Assembly: GCF_048128805.1 (NCBI RefSeq)
Contig: NC_136016.1
Coordinates: forward strand, 16,264,676-16,328,675
Source: Centroberyx gerrardi
Lineage: Eukaryota > Chordata > Actinopteri > Beryciformes > Berycidae
Direction: 5' to 3'
DNA length: 64,000 nucleotides
A program made the translations under genes and the position numbers. Under the pieces are notes generated by a model. The model was not told the DNA's origin. It made no database searches and saw only the letters and a list, made by a program, of their open reading frames with translations. The first letter of the stretch is position 1; every line of letters starts with the position of its first letter. Shown piece after piece: positions 1-12,600 of the stretch.

Positions 1-24
1 CTAAGTATTTTAAATGTACTGCAG

Positions 25-2873
25 GTTATGGTGCGGGTGCGGGTGTTCAGAATGGATATGGAGCTAAGCCCAATGGTAAATACACAGCGGTTTCATGTTT
101 GCAGTACAGTGTGTTGTATTTATTGGATAACACTCTGCATGAACTCTGGCTTATCACAGATTCTTAACAACTGAGCAAAAGCTTTTATAATAGCTGCATG
201 AAAAACAAATAATGTATGTCAGCTTCATTTAAATATTCATGTATTACTCATGTCATTTGTGACATAGCTCTTGTGTGATAATTCATTATGAATGTGTTTT
301 AAAACAGAGTAAATCTTAACTTTTACCTTTTGTGTGTAATATTTATAAAAATAAGAGTTACACTTTCAGTTGTCAGTGATGGGATCTAATGAAAGACTTT
401 ACATTCAATTCTGTAGGTTACGGTGCTGCAGCCGGACAAGGTGCTAAACCAAATGGTAAAGTCTCTTGAAATTTACTCATTACTTAAAGAAAATTGATGC
501 TCTTATGAACTGGCTGTGACTCATAAACAACATGCAGAACATACTGTATGTCAAGCCTGGGATTTATTAATGCTTCGGTGGATTATTATAGCTTGACCAT
601 TCTTTTTTTCAGGCTATGGTGCTGCAGCTGGTGTGCCGAATGGACAAGGTGCAAAACCCAATGGTAAAACTATAATCATAAAATGTTCAAAACATCACAT
701 AAAGCAATTATTTGACAGACAATCTACTGTAGACATCCTAATTAATTTCATTCAAAATGTAAAGGTTATGCTGGAGCCAGAGCCCCAAATGGGAATGGAG
801 CCAAACCCAATGGTGAGTCCATACATGCAATGAATGCAAAATGATTATTATTATTATTATTAGTAGTAGTAGTAGTAGTAGTAGTATTTGAATAGCACTC
901 TTCAAAACACAGTTACAAAGAGCTTTTCAAAGGATTGAATACAAAATGCTTTTAGTCAGTGCTCAACAAAAAGCTAAATTATCAATTATCCCAAAGTTCC
1001 AGTGTGAGGTCGTATGATTAATCTCTCCGTTTGTGGATCTTCCCAGGATATGGATACCCCAATGGAGGAGCAGCCAAGGCAGCAAGACCAGGTAACATTC
1101 ACACTCACATATGACATATAACACTGTTGTTGGCACATTGGAGATCAGGGTTTTCCAGGGACTACCACTGTATTAAATGTTAAAAAATAGTTAAAGCAGT
1201 ATCCATCTCTTGCACAAAGTTGTCCGCTGCACTTTCTGTTTTTTTCCCCCAACATGGCCCGGCCCATAATATATATATAAAGAGATAATTTTAGGGTGAT
1301 GGTTTGTGTTTGCAGTCAGCGATATAGTCTTTTTCTTGTGAAGCTTTCAGACGTAAAAACAGTAATCATCTTTTCATATTTAAGTCAGATCTGATAGTTT
1401 TGTTACAGTGTAGCTGTTGACCTTGGTTGACTGCTTCCACCGGGTTACATAACCATAGAAGAAGTTGTCAATATATCTCCCCTGACCTCACTTTACTCTA
1501 ATGTATTATTAGGTTATGGCAGTATTCCAAATGGATATGGAGCCAGACCCAATGGTAAGACTATCATTGATGATTTGAATCCATTTATTTTCAGACAGAC
1601 ACTATTTTATATTAATGAAATATCTGTCAGAGAATAAAGTTATTCCATTTTATGAATGTGTCATAGGGTATGGACAACCCAGTGGAGGTGCGAAGGGACC
1701 CAAACCAGGTACTAGTCATGAACATGTCTTAAAATTTAGTTGTAAACACAAAATATTAACAGTTTGGATATAATACAGATCTTTCTCTAATGCTATTATT
1801 TGATCGCAAGGTTATGGAGCTGGAGCTGTTCCCAATGGATATGGAAATAAACCCAATGGTAATTGATAGATATCCTGTGTAGTGTTATAGTGTTAGAAAT
1901 GTACCTAATGCAGAATGCAGCCTTCTGGTTCCAACTTTCACTGTAATGAAACATTTGTGTATTTGACCCTGAGGTTATGGAGCTGCAGCTGGCAGTGCCG
2001 GTGTTCCCAAAGGATATGGAGCTAAACCCAATGGTGACTCACTATACCTCTTATATAATGCATCATTTACCACTAATACCAGCTTCACATGCGTCGTGTT
2101 TAATGCTGTATTTTGTCTCAAGGTTATGGAGTTAGAAATGGTGGTGCACCCAATGGATATGGAAGTAAACCCAATGGTAAGTCCCAACTATCCAATATAA
2201 AATGTATGTCCTTCCACATTGAATTTCAGGAGTTATACATCAGACAATTTCTGAAATCTGTTCAAGTTTTATTATAAGCTATGGTGGTACAATGGTTATT
2301 GACCATTTTAAAAGTAAGGCCACTTAATTCTCAGTGTAAGACTCATTTTCGTTCACTCAATACAATATGGCTAAATTAACTCTGCCCCAAAATTGTGTCA
2401 TCATAATGAGTTAGTGACATTTACATTGTCCTTCGCAGGATACGGAGTAGCAGGCAGAGGATCACAACCTCAACAACCTCAACAACCTCAAACTACCAAA
2501 GGAGTTGGAGCAGTGTCACCCAGTGGAGGAGCGAGCACACCCAGTGGCGGTAAGACAATTTTAAATATAACAGATTTCATGTTTGGGGTATTCAAACTAA
2601 ACTAACTGACCTGGCTAACTGGTTGGGTGCTGCAGTGCTCTGGTTTCATCACTAGTGAAGACAACAGTCCATAGTGTGAATGGTCACACTACATATAAAA
2701 CACTGTTTCAGTTTGTTTGTTTGTTTTTTATTGATCTGATCAGCATCTGTTCACAAACTGTCTGCAATGCTCATGTGATTTGTGAATTAGTTTATGAAAC
2801 TTCTTGTGGTTCATAGGGTATGATGGTCCAGCTGGTGTACCTAATGGGCAGTTGGCTAAAGTAGCCAATACTG
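25..2873 (+). other. cmn: cmn exons 1-12: PNGYGAKPNG-type cassettes
   Basis: Exons read directly from AG/GT borders and an open phase-1 frame: 25-75, 417-455, 613-663, 765-812, 1047-1091, 1513-1554, 1667-1708, 1811-1858, 1974-2033, 2123-2176, 2439-2549, 2817-2873. Most encode GYG(A-rich)xxPNGYGAKPN with the last Gly split across the intron. Exons 5 and 7 are a shorter variant ending in a basic Lys/Arg-Pro stretch (GYGQPSGGAKGPKP). Exon 11 is longer (111 nt) and has a PQQPQQPQQPQ run from a CAACCT direct repeat (about 2467-2493). Introns are short (about 55-420 nt). Numbering is local to this window. Confidence 0.85.
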
Positions 2874-5800
2874 GTAAATGCTCCTGAACATACATGTTGT
2901 TTGTGTCAGCTGTATCTCTGTCTTAACACGGTTGCCATTATGTTTTATTTTTTTCCATGTAGTTGACCTAGCATGTGGTTTGTCCTAAATTAAATTAGAA
3001 TATTGCATGTTCTATAAACTGTCTGAAGACAAATGTATATGATGATTTAATGTTCCTTTGCTCTTATGCATGTTATTTGCCTGCCTCTGCATGTGTTGTA
3101 TTTTGTTTTGTTTTGTTGTTTTGATTTGTGCTGTAATTTCTTTTAAATTGTGGTCTAAATTGGTTTTCCATTAGTAGTTTCTACTTGCATGCAATGCAAT
3201 TTGGTTTGGTTTGGTTTTTGCACAACATAACTATGTTTGGTTCTCAGGTTATGGCATGATGCTAAATGGGAAGGGTACAAAAGGTGCAGGTACATCTAAT
3301 GGAAAAGGCCTAAAAGGTGAAGTTCTCTCTCCTGAGCAACCAAGTGCAGCTCCAGAGGAGCCAGCAGTACCGGGCATAAAGGGTGTTGCACCCGCACAGG
3401 AACCAACCCAAGGTGCAGCACCTGTTGCCCCGGAGCCGACCAAGAGTATATCAAACTATCAAAAGCTGCCAGCACCTGTGCCACAAGCAAACAGCTACAA
3501 ACCAGCAGCACCTGAGTCAATACCAGTGATTCCTCAAGGGAAATCCTCCAAACCAGCACCACTTATCCCACAGGCGACACCAGAATCAGCACCAGTGGCT
3601 CCTCAAGGCAAGTACCCCAAGCCTGCACCTGAACCAACACCTGAGCCGGCACCTGCAATTCCACAGGGAACTGGTCCACAGCCAGAACCAGTAATTCCAC
3701 AAAGCAAGTATCCAAAGCTGCCACCTGCGCCGGCACCTGTGGTTCCTCAAGGGAAATACTCCAAACCAGTCGCACAGCCTGGACCAGGAAAGTACGCCAA
3801 GCCAGCACCTGAACCAGCACCCATGGGTCCACAGGGCAAGAGTCCGAAGGCAGCAACATCAGAAGTTGCACCAGCGGTTCCCCAGGGAAAGCCAGCACCT
3901 GAGCCAGCAGCAGCGGTTCCTCAAGGCAAGTACCCTAAACCAGCAGCTGCTCAGTGGTTCCTCAGGGGAAATACCCAAAACAAACAGCTGAGTCGGCACC
4001 AGTGGCTCCTCAGCTAGTGGCACTACTGGTTCCTCAAGGGGAAAGTCCCAAAATACCTATTAGAGATAAGCATTGGTGTATGCCGATAAGGTTTTCTGTT
4101 GTGTAATAGTGGCATGCTCTGATAACCTGTATTTGTACTGTAGAGATCAAGGGATGAAAAGTATCAGTGGAGCTTTGTTTGACTTTACCCTGTGATTAGA
4201 CTCCTGCAAGTTACTTTGCAATACAATAGTCCCACTGCCCACAAATAGTTATACATTTTAAATAATATATAATTTTTGGATGGGCTTTATTTTTAATTGA
4301 TTGTCCCCATATCTTAGTTGATGCCCCTGGAGCCACTAATTAATTTGGCCTGGTTTGATTTGATTTCCCAGAAAAACATGTCAACATAGTGATATCCATC
4401 AAACACAACATGTCCTCAATTACCTCTGTGCCTAATATTATATCATATAAGACAGAATTATTCACTACAGGCGCTGTATTTTGGCTGATTGTGACAAAAC
4501 CTCCACTGACTCTTCAACTCTTTAACTGATGTGTCTTATATTATTTCACTTTGTAATAGTGTGACAATTACATTAACCATATATAAGATTCCACACAGAA
4601 ATTAAATGTATTTGAAATAAATTCTCATACCTGTTTGGCTAGTTTCACATTTTGTAGATCAAATGCATTTCTTTTCTGTAGAGTTAGCCTAAATTAATCC
4701 TTGATGTCTTCATTGGTATTGATAGTCTCCACACCTTTTCAGATTTTCTAGCTTTCATTGTCTTGAGGCCTGAAATGAAAATCCAATAAATGATACATTT
4801 AATTTCACTTTCATTTGGATACAGTAACCAGCAAAATCAGGGTTAAAAAAAGGCTACATTTTTGACGATACATTAAAAATGGAAAACTAAAACACCTTGG
4901 TTGTGCACCTCCCTGATAATTGGGGGTTGTAACTGTGTTAAGATTTAATTAATGACATTCCAGTGTGTGCACATTCTCGTTTTCCATTTTAGAGAGTGGA
5001 AAGTGAAAAAAAGTCTGATTTAATGGGTTTATATCTAAGGTCTCATGGCAGTAAAAACTAGAACATTTGATATTCACTTAACATGTGTAAATGGTATCAA
5101 TGTACTCTATATCTGGGTTACATTGCTCAGCATGTTTTACAGTGTTGCACTTTGTAATAAAGTTACAAGAGAGTTTCATAGCAGCATGTTACTGTAGTAG
5201 TTTGTTAAAATGCAAAAATGAATTGTCTACATGTCTAGACATCATTTTAGTCTGGTTGTTACAGATTTGTTTTGATTTTGTTTTGCCAAAGTCTATTGTA
5301 TATTTGTCAGTACACAGTCAGTGAGAAATGGACTGTTCTGTGTAACTGACAAATTACATGTTTTTTCTTTATTGATAACAAACAGAATATTTAGTCAGAA
5401 AACACACTTTGTGGTCTTCAGGTGGCGCTGAGGGGGATCTGCCCAATGGACAAATGCCCCACTTTCCTATAGAGAGTCTTGGTAATTGTCCCTGTATTAA
5501 TATTCAAAGATGTTAAAGGCTGTTCTCTTAAAACTGAATTATAAATTTGATACATTTATACAAATATACACATTTTGGCTTGGCCATCATCAGTACATTT
5601 AGTTGATTAATCACTGGCATTAATGGGATTCTCAATTAAGTCCTTGGACAATTAAGAGAACAATCTGGTACTCAAACTGCTTGTTTAATCGTAGTATTTT
5701 GTGAAATTAAGTTAGTAGTTGTAGCTGTCATTAGGTGTAGCTGTGTCTTTACATGTTTGTTTAGTTTGTTCGTTTGTTAGTGCTCATGTCTTGTCTTGTT

Positions 5801-6590
5801 TAAATCTGTCTGTAGTTGTACATCTACTGTCTGTATATTGCATGTTTGGTTTAAAAAATCTTCATTTGTGGCATCTTAAAGGACATTGCATGTTGTGGAT
5901 GGAATCAAAATATCTATTCATTCTGAATGCAAGATTCGCAAGTGGCATCTGAACGCATGAATTTGCATGTATGTAAGAGATGTCCTCAAAATGTGTGAAG
6001 ATGAATTGTTTCTGAATATGTTACTCTCTGTGGTGAAACATAACTGCACTTGAACTAAAATGTTTAATATGAGAACCAAGACGTGCTTATGCAGGGTTTT
6101 TTTTTTTTTAAATGTGTGTATTTTTGTGGTATTCATTCATGTACGGGGTCATTTAATTTCCTCTTCAGTAGTAATAATTTGCTAACATTTTGGAAAGAAA
6201 TATACATAAATGTTGATGGAATTTATGGCCTCTAGGTTATGTTACTGGAAGTGCAGTGCCTGAGCAAAAAAGCGCAGAGGCAGACGTTGTTTTCGGGGCA
6301 GGCGACACCGGTGAAGGAGATGCTGCTCCTGAACTACCGGCCCCCGAAAGTATAGGACCCCCCAACCCCAAAGCTGTGCCTGTACCTGAAACGGTGTCAG
6401 CTAAAGGTGCAGGAACCATCACTCCTGAAGAAACGCGGATTAAGGGTGCGGCAGAAGTCGCACCAGAAGAAGCAAGCATCAGAAATCAACCTGAGGCGGC
6501 ACCTGAAAGGCTCGGGGTCAAAGGTCTCCCAGCGGTGCAGACTGGGGCACAGGAATCTGCAGTTGGGAGTCCTGGTAAACTAAATCTTGA

Positions 6591-6633
<43 letters not shown>

Positions 6634-9600
6634 AATAATGCTGCTGCTGTGTGTATTGCATTTGTAACTGTTGAGTGAATCCTGTGTTTGTCTGGTCTGT
6701 ATGTCTAAAAAACTGCCAAACACTGATGATCAGTTTGGTTTCAGTGTCTTAAGATTAATTATCCTACTGCAAGATTTGTATTTGTTTTATATTGTTTTAA
6801 TTAATGGCTAGAATTCAATCCAGTCTACATGGAAAAAGTTAGGCTTTACATTTTAAGATTATTTATACTACCTATACCCATTTAGGTGAATTACATGAAT
6901 TTTGGAGAATACTGCAAACATTTAGATATGGAAATACTGCAGTGTGGACTTGAGTGAATCCTAGCCATTGTTTATGGTAATAATTTTAGTAATTTTAGTG
7001 TCTTTGTTGCATGCTCTCTTGGTTGTTGTCTTAATAACAAAATTACCATTAACTTATGTGGTTATCACTAATGTTTCCTGTTGAAACTCATCTTTGAACG
7101 TCATGTTTAAATAATCAAAATATCACTTTTTTACACTTGGAGAAGGTATTCTTTTTGAGTATGAGCTCAAATATGTCATTTGTTGGCCTAAACATGTATA
7201 GTTATTTTGATTTATAGTTATTTTGAAATGTGTGTTAATCTTAATACTCTTAATACTCCTCTACGTTTTGATTTGGTCTGTGTTGTATTCAGGCTTCTAG
7301 GGCATGAAGTGATTTTTGAGTTGTGCTTACTGGTTTATTTTTCTTGACTCCCTAACCATTGTTGTTTAGTGAGTGTAAGTGTAATGTTTGAAGGAGGGAG
7401 TGTAGATAAAGCTTTTCCAATTAAGCCCTTACCTGTCAGTCTGCCCTTATGACCCTCAGAGAACGGAGGAGGAGCTTCAAACCCCAAGGGACAGGGAGCT
7501 AAACCCGCCAAACCTGGTAAATGTCAATCATCTGATAGTGTGAAGATTATGAAAATGAAGACTTTCTCAATAAGCTTATTTTATCCCTATTGAGCATTTT
7601 GTTGATCTCTAGGTGATATTTGAGATTTTGTGATGGTCCTTGGCACTTTTGTCCATCATATAGCTGGGCACAGATAATCCCTCAAATGTATTATATTAGG
7701 AGTAATTAGCAATGACATCTTGCCGAACCATCAAAAAAATATAATTATGGTGGGAGTTTTGCCAGTGGTTTCCCTAATTTGTCCAAATCCTGTACATCCA
7801 AAACTAACTAAGAGTAACTGAGACTAAAATGAGTCTCTGTTACTTTGGTGTGGGCTAGATTGATTTGTTCTATGTGTGTTAATATGTGTTTGCTTTGCCT
7901 TGAATATTTGAATTGTATTTGTAATACATTTTTTACATGGGTATTCTAGACTGTGGACCATCAGGAGTACCAAATGGGCAATGGGTGAAAATACCCAGAC
8001 CGGGTAAACTGAGAGTTTTATATTTTAATGTTGGTGATCAGTTTGGCTTTCGACAGCAATGTGTGATCATCATAACTGCAACTGTCTTACAGTATGTGCA
8101 TGCTAAGATCTATATTTTTGCCTTTACTGCATGTAAAAGTATTCTGAATGGATTGTCTTGCATATGGTTCAGTTTTTAAATCTCTTTAACATGATCAGTT
8201 ACCTCTGATATTTTAAATGTTGGCATGTTTATTAATGGATGATTAACAAACAGACACACCTCCTTCCACTTTGCTTAAGAGCATGACCTTTGACTCATTT
8301 CTTTTTTCCTTGAATGGTAACAATGTGTCATGTTGAAGACTTGTTTGATTTGTGTTGATAGTCTGTAAAAGTACTACAATCATTTAAAGCAGTGGTTCTA
8401 TGTTGTATGTTTTTGATTTTAATTTTCCCTTTTCAGGCTATTCCATTTGAATAACTATTGGAGAGACTTTAAATGCTGCAAGCACAAAATTGCAGCCTAA
8501 ATGCTGCAATGACAGAATTATTATAATATATGTATACATTTGAAATATGTTTTTCTCACATCTTACAACCCCTTGAGGGGTCCAAACCCCCAAGTTGAGA
8601 ACCGCTGATTTAATAAACGACTGTGCTTGGTCACTATCTTGACGACTTTGAATATAAAACACGAAGAGTCAAAGCAGATGATGAAAATTAACCTTGTATT
8701 GTTTTCTCATTGTCATTTAAGGTTATGATGCAGGAGCTGGGGTATCCACTGGTACTAAACCCAAAGGTACTTATACATATATAGTCTAATTTTTGACAGA
8801 ATGTAATGTATTTTGGATACAATGTACAATATTTAAAAATTTGCTATTTTATTAAGATAATTTTGTGTTTTTTCAACAGACCATTGAGTATGTATGTATG
8901 AGTTATTCTTCACATAGCTATAATGGTGTTTTACTTTGTGACTAGGCTATGGCACCGGAGCTGCTGTTCCCAACAGATATGGTGCTAAACCCAATGGTAA
9001 ATCTACTTAAGTCTTGACAGTCAATACTCATTTGTGTATCATGTTTACAGTTGAGGGTTTTACTTAAAACAGCCTCTTAATTCTAATATTCATGAATGCA
9101 GAAACTATTGTATTGTTATTGTAATTGTTTAGGGTATGGTGCAGCTGCAGGTGCCGGAGGCTATCCAAATGGAGGTGGGGCTAAAACATCCAAACCGGGT
9201 AAGGGGCCTCATAAAACAACTAATGGTCAATAATTATTATTATTTTTCAGGAAATGTAGTTACTTTGAAAAATATGCCCTCCTGACTTTTTGCATGTTTT
9301 GTTGTGTTGGCAAACAATTTCAGAACAGATTGTTTTGAAGTTTTTGGGTGAGATCTTCAGTTATAGGACATGATGATGTGGAATATCTGGCTTACTTATC
9401 AATGGCACTTTGAAGACTTTGTGACTGACTAATATGTAACATTATTTTCAATGATGCTTTGTTTACCCCAAGGTTTTGGTGTTGGAGCAGGGGGCTATAC
9501 TGTCCCTCGGCATGGCAATGGATATGGAGCTGGTAATTTACCCTCAATACAGACATACAGTGAAGAATGTGCTCATTTAACCAACTTCTTTGAGCTTTCT

Positions 9601-12600
9601 TAGGTTTAAGCTGAGACTCCAAGGAAAATTTGATTTAATTTTCAAGACTAATGGAATGCAAATAGAAGCCAAAAATGCTCTACATCATGTGTTGCCTTTG
9701 CTTTGCTCTGTGCAGGCCTGGGATATCCTTATGCAGGGAAACCCAAACAACCTGGTGAGACATTTCATTTTCCTCTCATATAGTTACTGGCTGTTTTCTT
9801 CTTCTGTTTACTGCTCTTTTTAGCTTTCTGAGTTATTGTGAAAAATAGTCAGTCAAGTTGGTTTGCTTAACATTGTGCTACATTCAGTCCTAAGCTAGCT
9901 AACTAGCCTAGGACTAATTAGCTTGCTACAGGAACCCATTTTCATGTAACTGGACCTTCTCAGGTGGTGACACATGAAAGCAAAAAAGGAATAAATGAAT
10001 GGCTTGTTCTCTAAGGTCTGTGTGTGGGTTAGCTAACATTAAGTGGAAATTTAGAGAATAAAGGTAATCTAAATTGAGTTCAATTGGAGGTTCTCTAAAA
10101 TTATAATTTGTCTAACGCTAGACTTTTAGTGCACAAATAATTAAGGGCATAGGGCCAATGTTACATAACACTGTCTGGTTGCCATTCTGCATGGATGGAA
10201 TGATTATCATTTTGCAGTAATCCTGCTTTTGTGCAAATGTTGTGTTAATGTTTCCTGTATGGCTTCAGGTTATGGACAAGGTGCCTACCTTGGCGCTGGA
10301 TATGGAAATGGAAATGGAGGCCTACCTTCAAACGGTAAGCTATAAACATTTTAATTAAACCTGTGAGATTATTGCAGGTCATAGGTTTTTTCTGATGTCC
10401 TAGTATAAGATCTGTGGATTGAGATTGTTTATGCTGACTTTTTATGCAGGTTATGGAAATGGCTATGGTGCTGGTATACAGCCTGACTATGCAAGTAAGT
10501 AGCATTATGTACTATACTTTTTCATATAAGAGAGGAATTTAATTTAGGTTGATCCTCAATGAGTAAATGGCTAGAATACCTGTTTGTAGAATGCCTGTTT
10601 GCCTGTGAATTACAGCAAAAGCCAACATTTCTCTCTTCTTTTCCAGATCTTGGCCAAGGTGTGCCTGCTGTTGATGGCAAATCAGGTATCATACGAGTGG
10701 GGAGTGAGGACTCTCTTGAAGACAAATCTAACATTCAGCTAGCTATGCTCAGTACTGACACCATCACCACACACTGTATGTCATTTTAGTAATCGCATCC
10801 TTTGGCTAATGTTTTGCAGGTGAGCTTGGTGCTGGTGGATATGGAAGTGAGTCGACAAATGGCAAATATGGTGAGACTTTGTATGTCGAAAACTAGCACT
10901 TTACTTCATGCAGCAGCGATTGGTCAGTTAGGGTCAGAGGTGAACTAATCTTATGAAGTGGATCTGCAATAAACTATATATAAACTAGATAATCTTGTAA
11001 TAATAATAATCCATCATCACGCCGCTTGCTGTTGATTCTACAGGTGAAGCCAGACAGCTTCCTTACAACGGAGCCCCAATCGTTCCTGCTGGACTAGATG
11101 GTAAGAATACCAACATATAAAAATAGGGTTTAAGCATGCATGAACTTGAGGATTTTAAGCACTAGCATGGGGTATTTATTTTGTTGTCACCTACTATGTC
11201 AAAATAGATCAAATTCTTGGGTCAATTCTTCAATGACCTGGTCTGAAAACTACTTGCAATCTAATAGCATTTCCATCTCTAGCTGTAAGAGCCAGTAGAG
11301 ATGATACAAAATAATTTCCTGTATTCTCATGCAGGAACCAGTCAGTTTGAGCCTCAACCAGCTGGTTTAGGTCCCAATGGAAAATTAGGCAGCATGTATG
11401 GTGGTAGGTATAACTTTATCTCAAGTAACTGCTATTTTTGATGTGATTTGGTAGGTACGTTATTGTCTAACATGCTGGAATTTTCCAATGTTACAGGAAT
11501 GGGCAGCTTGCCTTTCGGTGGTCAGACCCTTGGAATGGGAGCAGATAAATCTCAAACCAAGTACGGTGAGTCCCTTTAAGCCAGATTCTATCAATCCACC
11601 AAAATGCATCTTGGAAGAGGAAAAGGAGAAACAACTTGATGCACAGAACTTTCACATAATTATTAAACTCATCAAAGGAAGTCAACAGTTATACAGTTAC
11701 ATTATTCTTTGCTTTCCTGCTGCCTTGCTTGTCCTCATATATTCTCTTGCTCTGATTCAGGCATTGGGGGATTGCCGTTTGCTGGTAAACCCCTCAACAG
11801 GGGATCTAATGGTGCAGGGAAGTACGGTATGTCCATCATTTATTGTCATGCCTGCTGTTCAGTCTCTTTGTGTGGATCTTGGTCAAAAATGCATGTCCAT
11901 TCATTTTTTATCCATGTGTGTTGAATGCATGCACCAAAGTATCTGTTTGTATGTGATTGTAGCGTTAGAAGAATGAATGTTTGTGTGCATGCATACCCTG
12001 TGATATGTATCGTTGCATGTATGTGTCCAGTATGTGGTGTTTTTTACTCTGCTTCTGAACTGTTGGTCTCATTTGTACCCAGGATACGGTGGAAGCCCCT
12101 ATGGGCCTGGAGGTGACGGCAAATTATCTGGAATGTATGGTGAGTGTATCACTTGTCTCCTAGTCATCTCCTTAGATGTATACCTGTGTGCCCCTCAATG
12201 GTATTGATCATAAATTCAAGTAGCGCTTTCCGTTTGGAAATCAGCACCGTACAGTACCATGAGTGCTTATATTTTCAGTATGGGTGCTGAGCTACACAGG
12301 TCTTGTAGCTAACAGTAGATGATATTAATTCAATGTACTCGCAGGTGGTCTTGGTGCTGGCATGGGAGGGGATCCTGCACCTGGAAAATATGGTCAGTGT
12401 TTTGGAAAAATGGTCATGGCCGTTTCGAAACAGGCAGCGATCAGAGCAATTCTAACACCTAAACTGTTCATGAAGGAGATAGAAAATTATTAGCCCTACG
12501 CACAAACCACATACTGTTTTGGTGCAGTTTTTCCTGGGGCTGGTAATTTTGTCTGCACTGTTTTTTTCACACTTTCTATGCCTCTCAGGATATGGCGAGG

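Noticed and set aside
3249-3898. Long minus-strand ORFs opposite calymmin exon 13
   Set aside because: Shadow frames of a GC-rich Pro/Ala repeat; no splice or start context and no family features.
3926-4092. Frameshift near 3950 as evidence that the calymmin gene is a pseudogene
   Set aside because: An in-phase GC-AG donor lies just before it, and all later exons are open with good splice sites.
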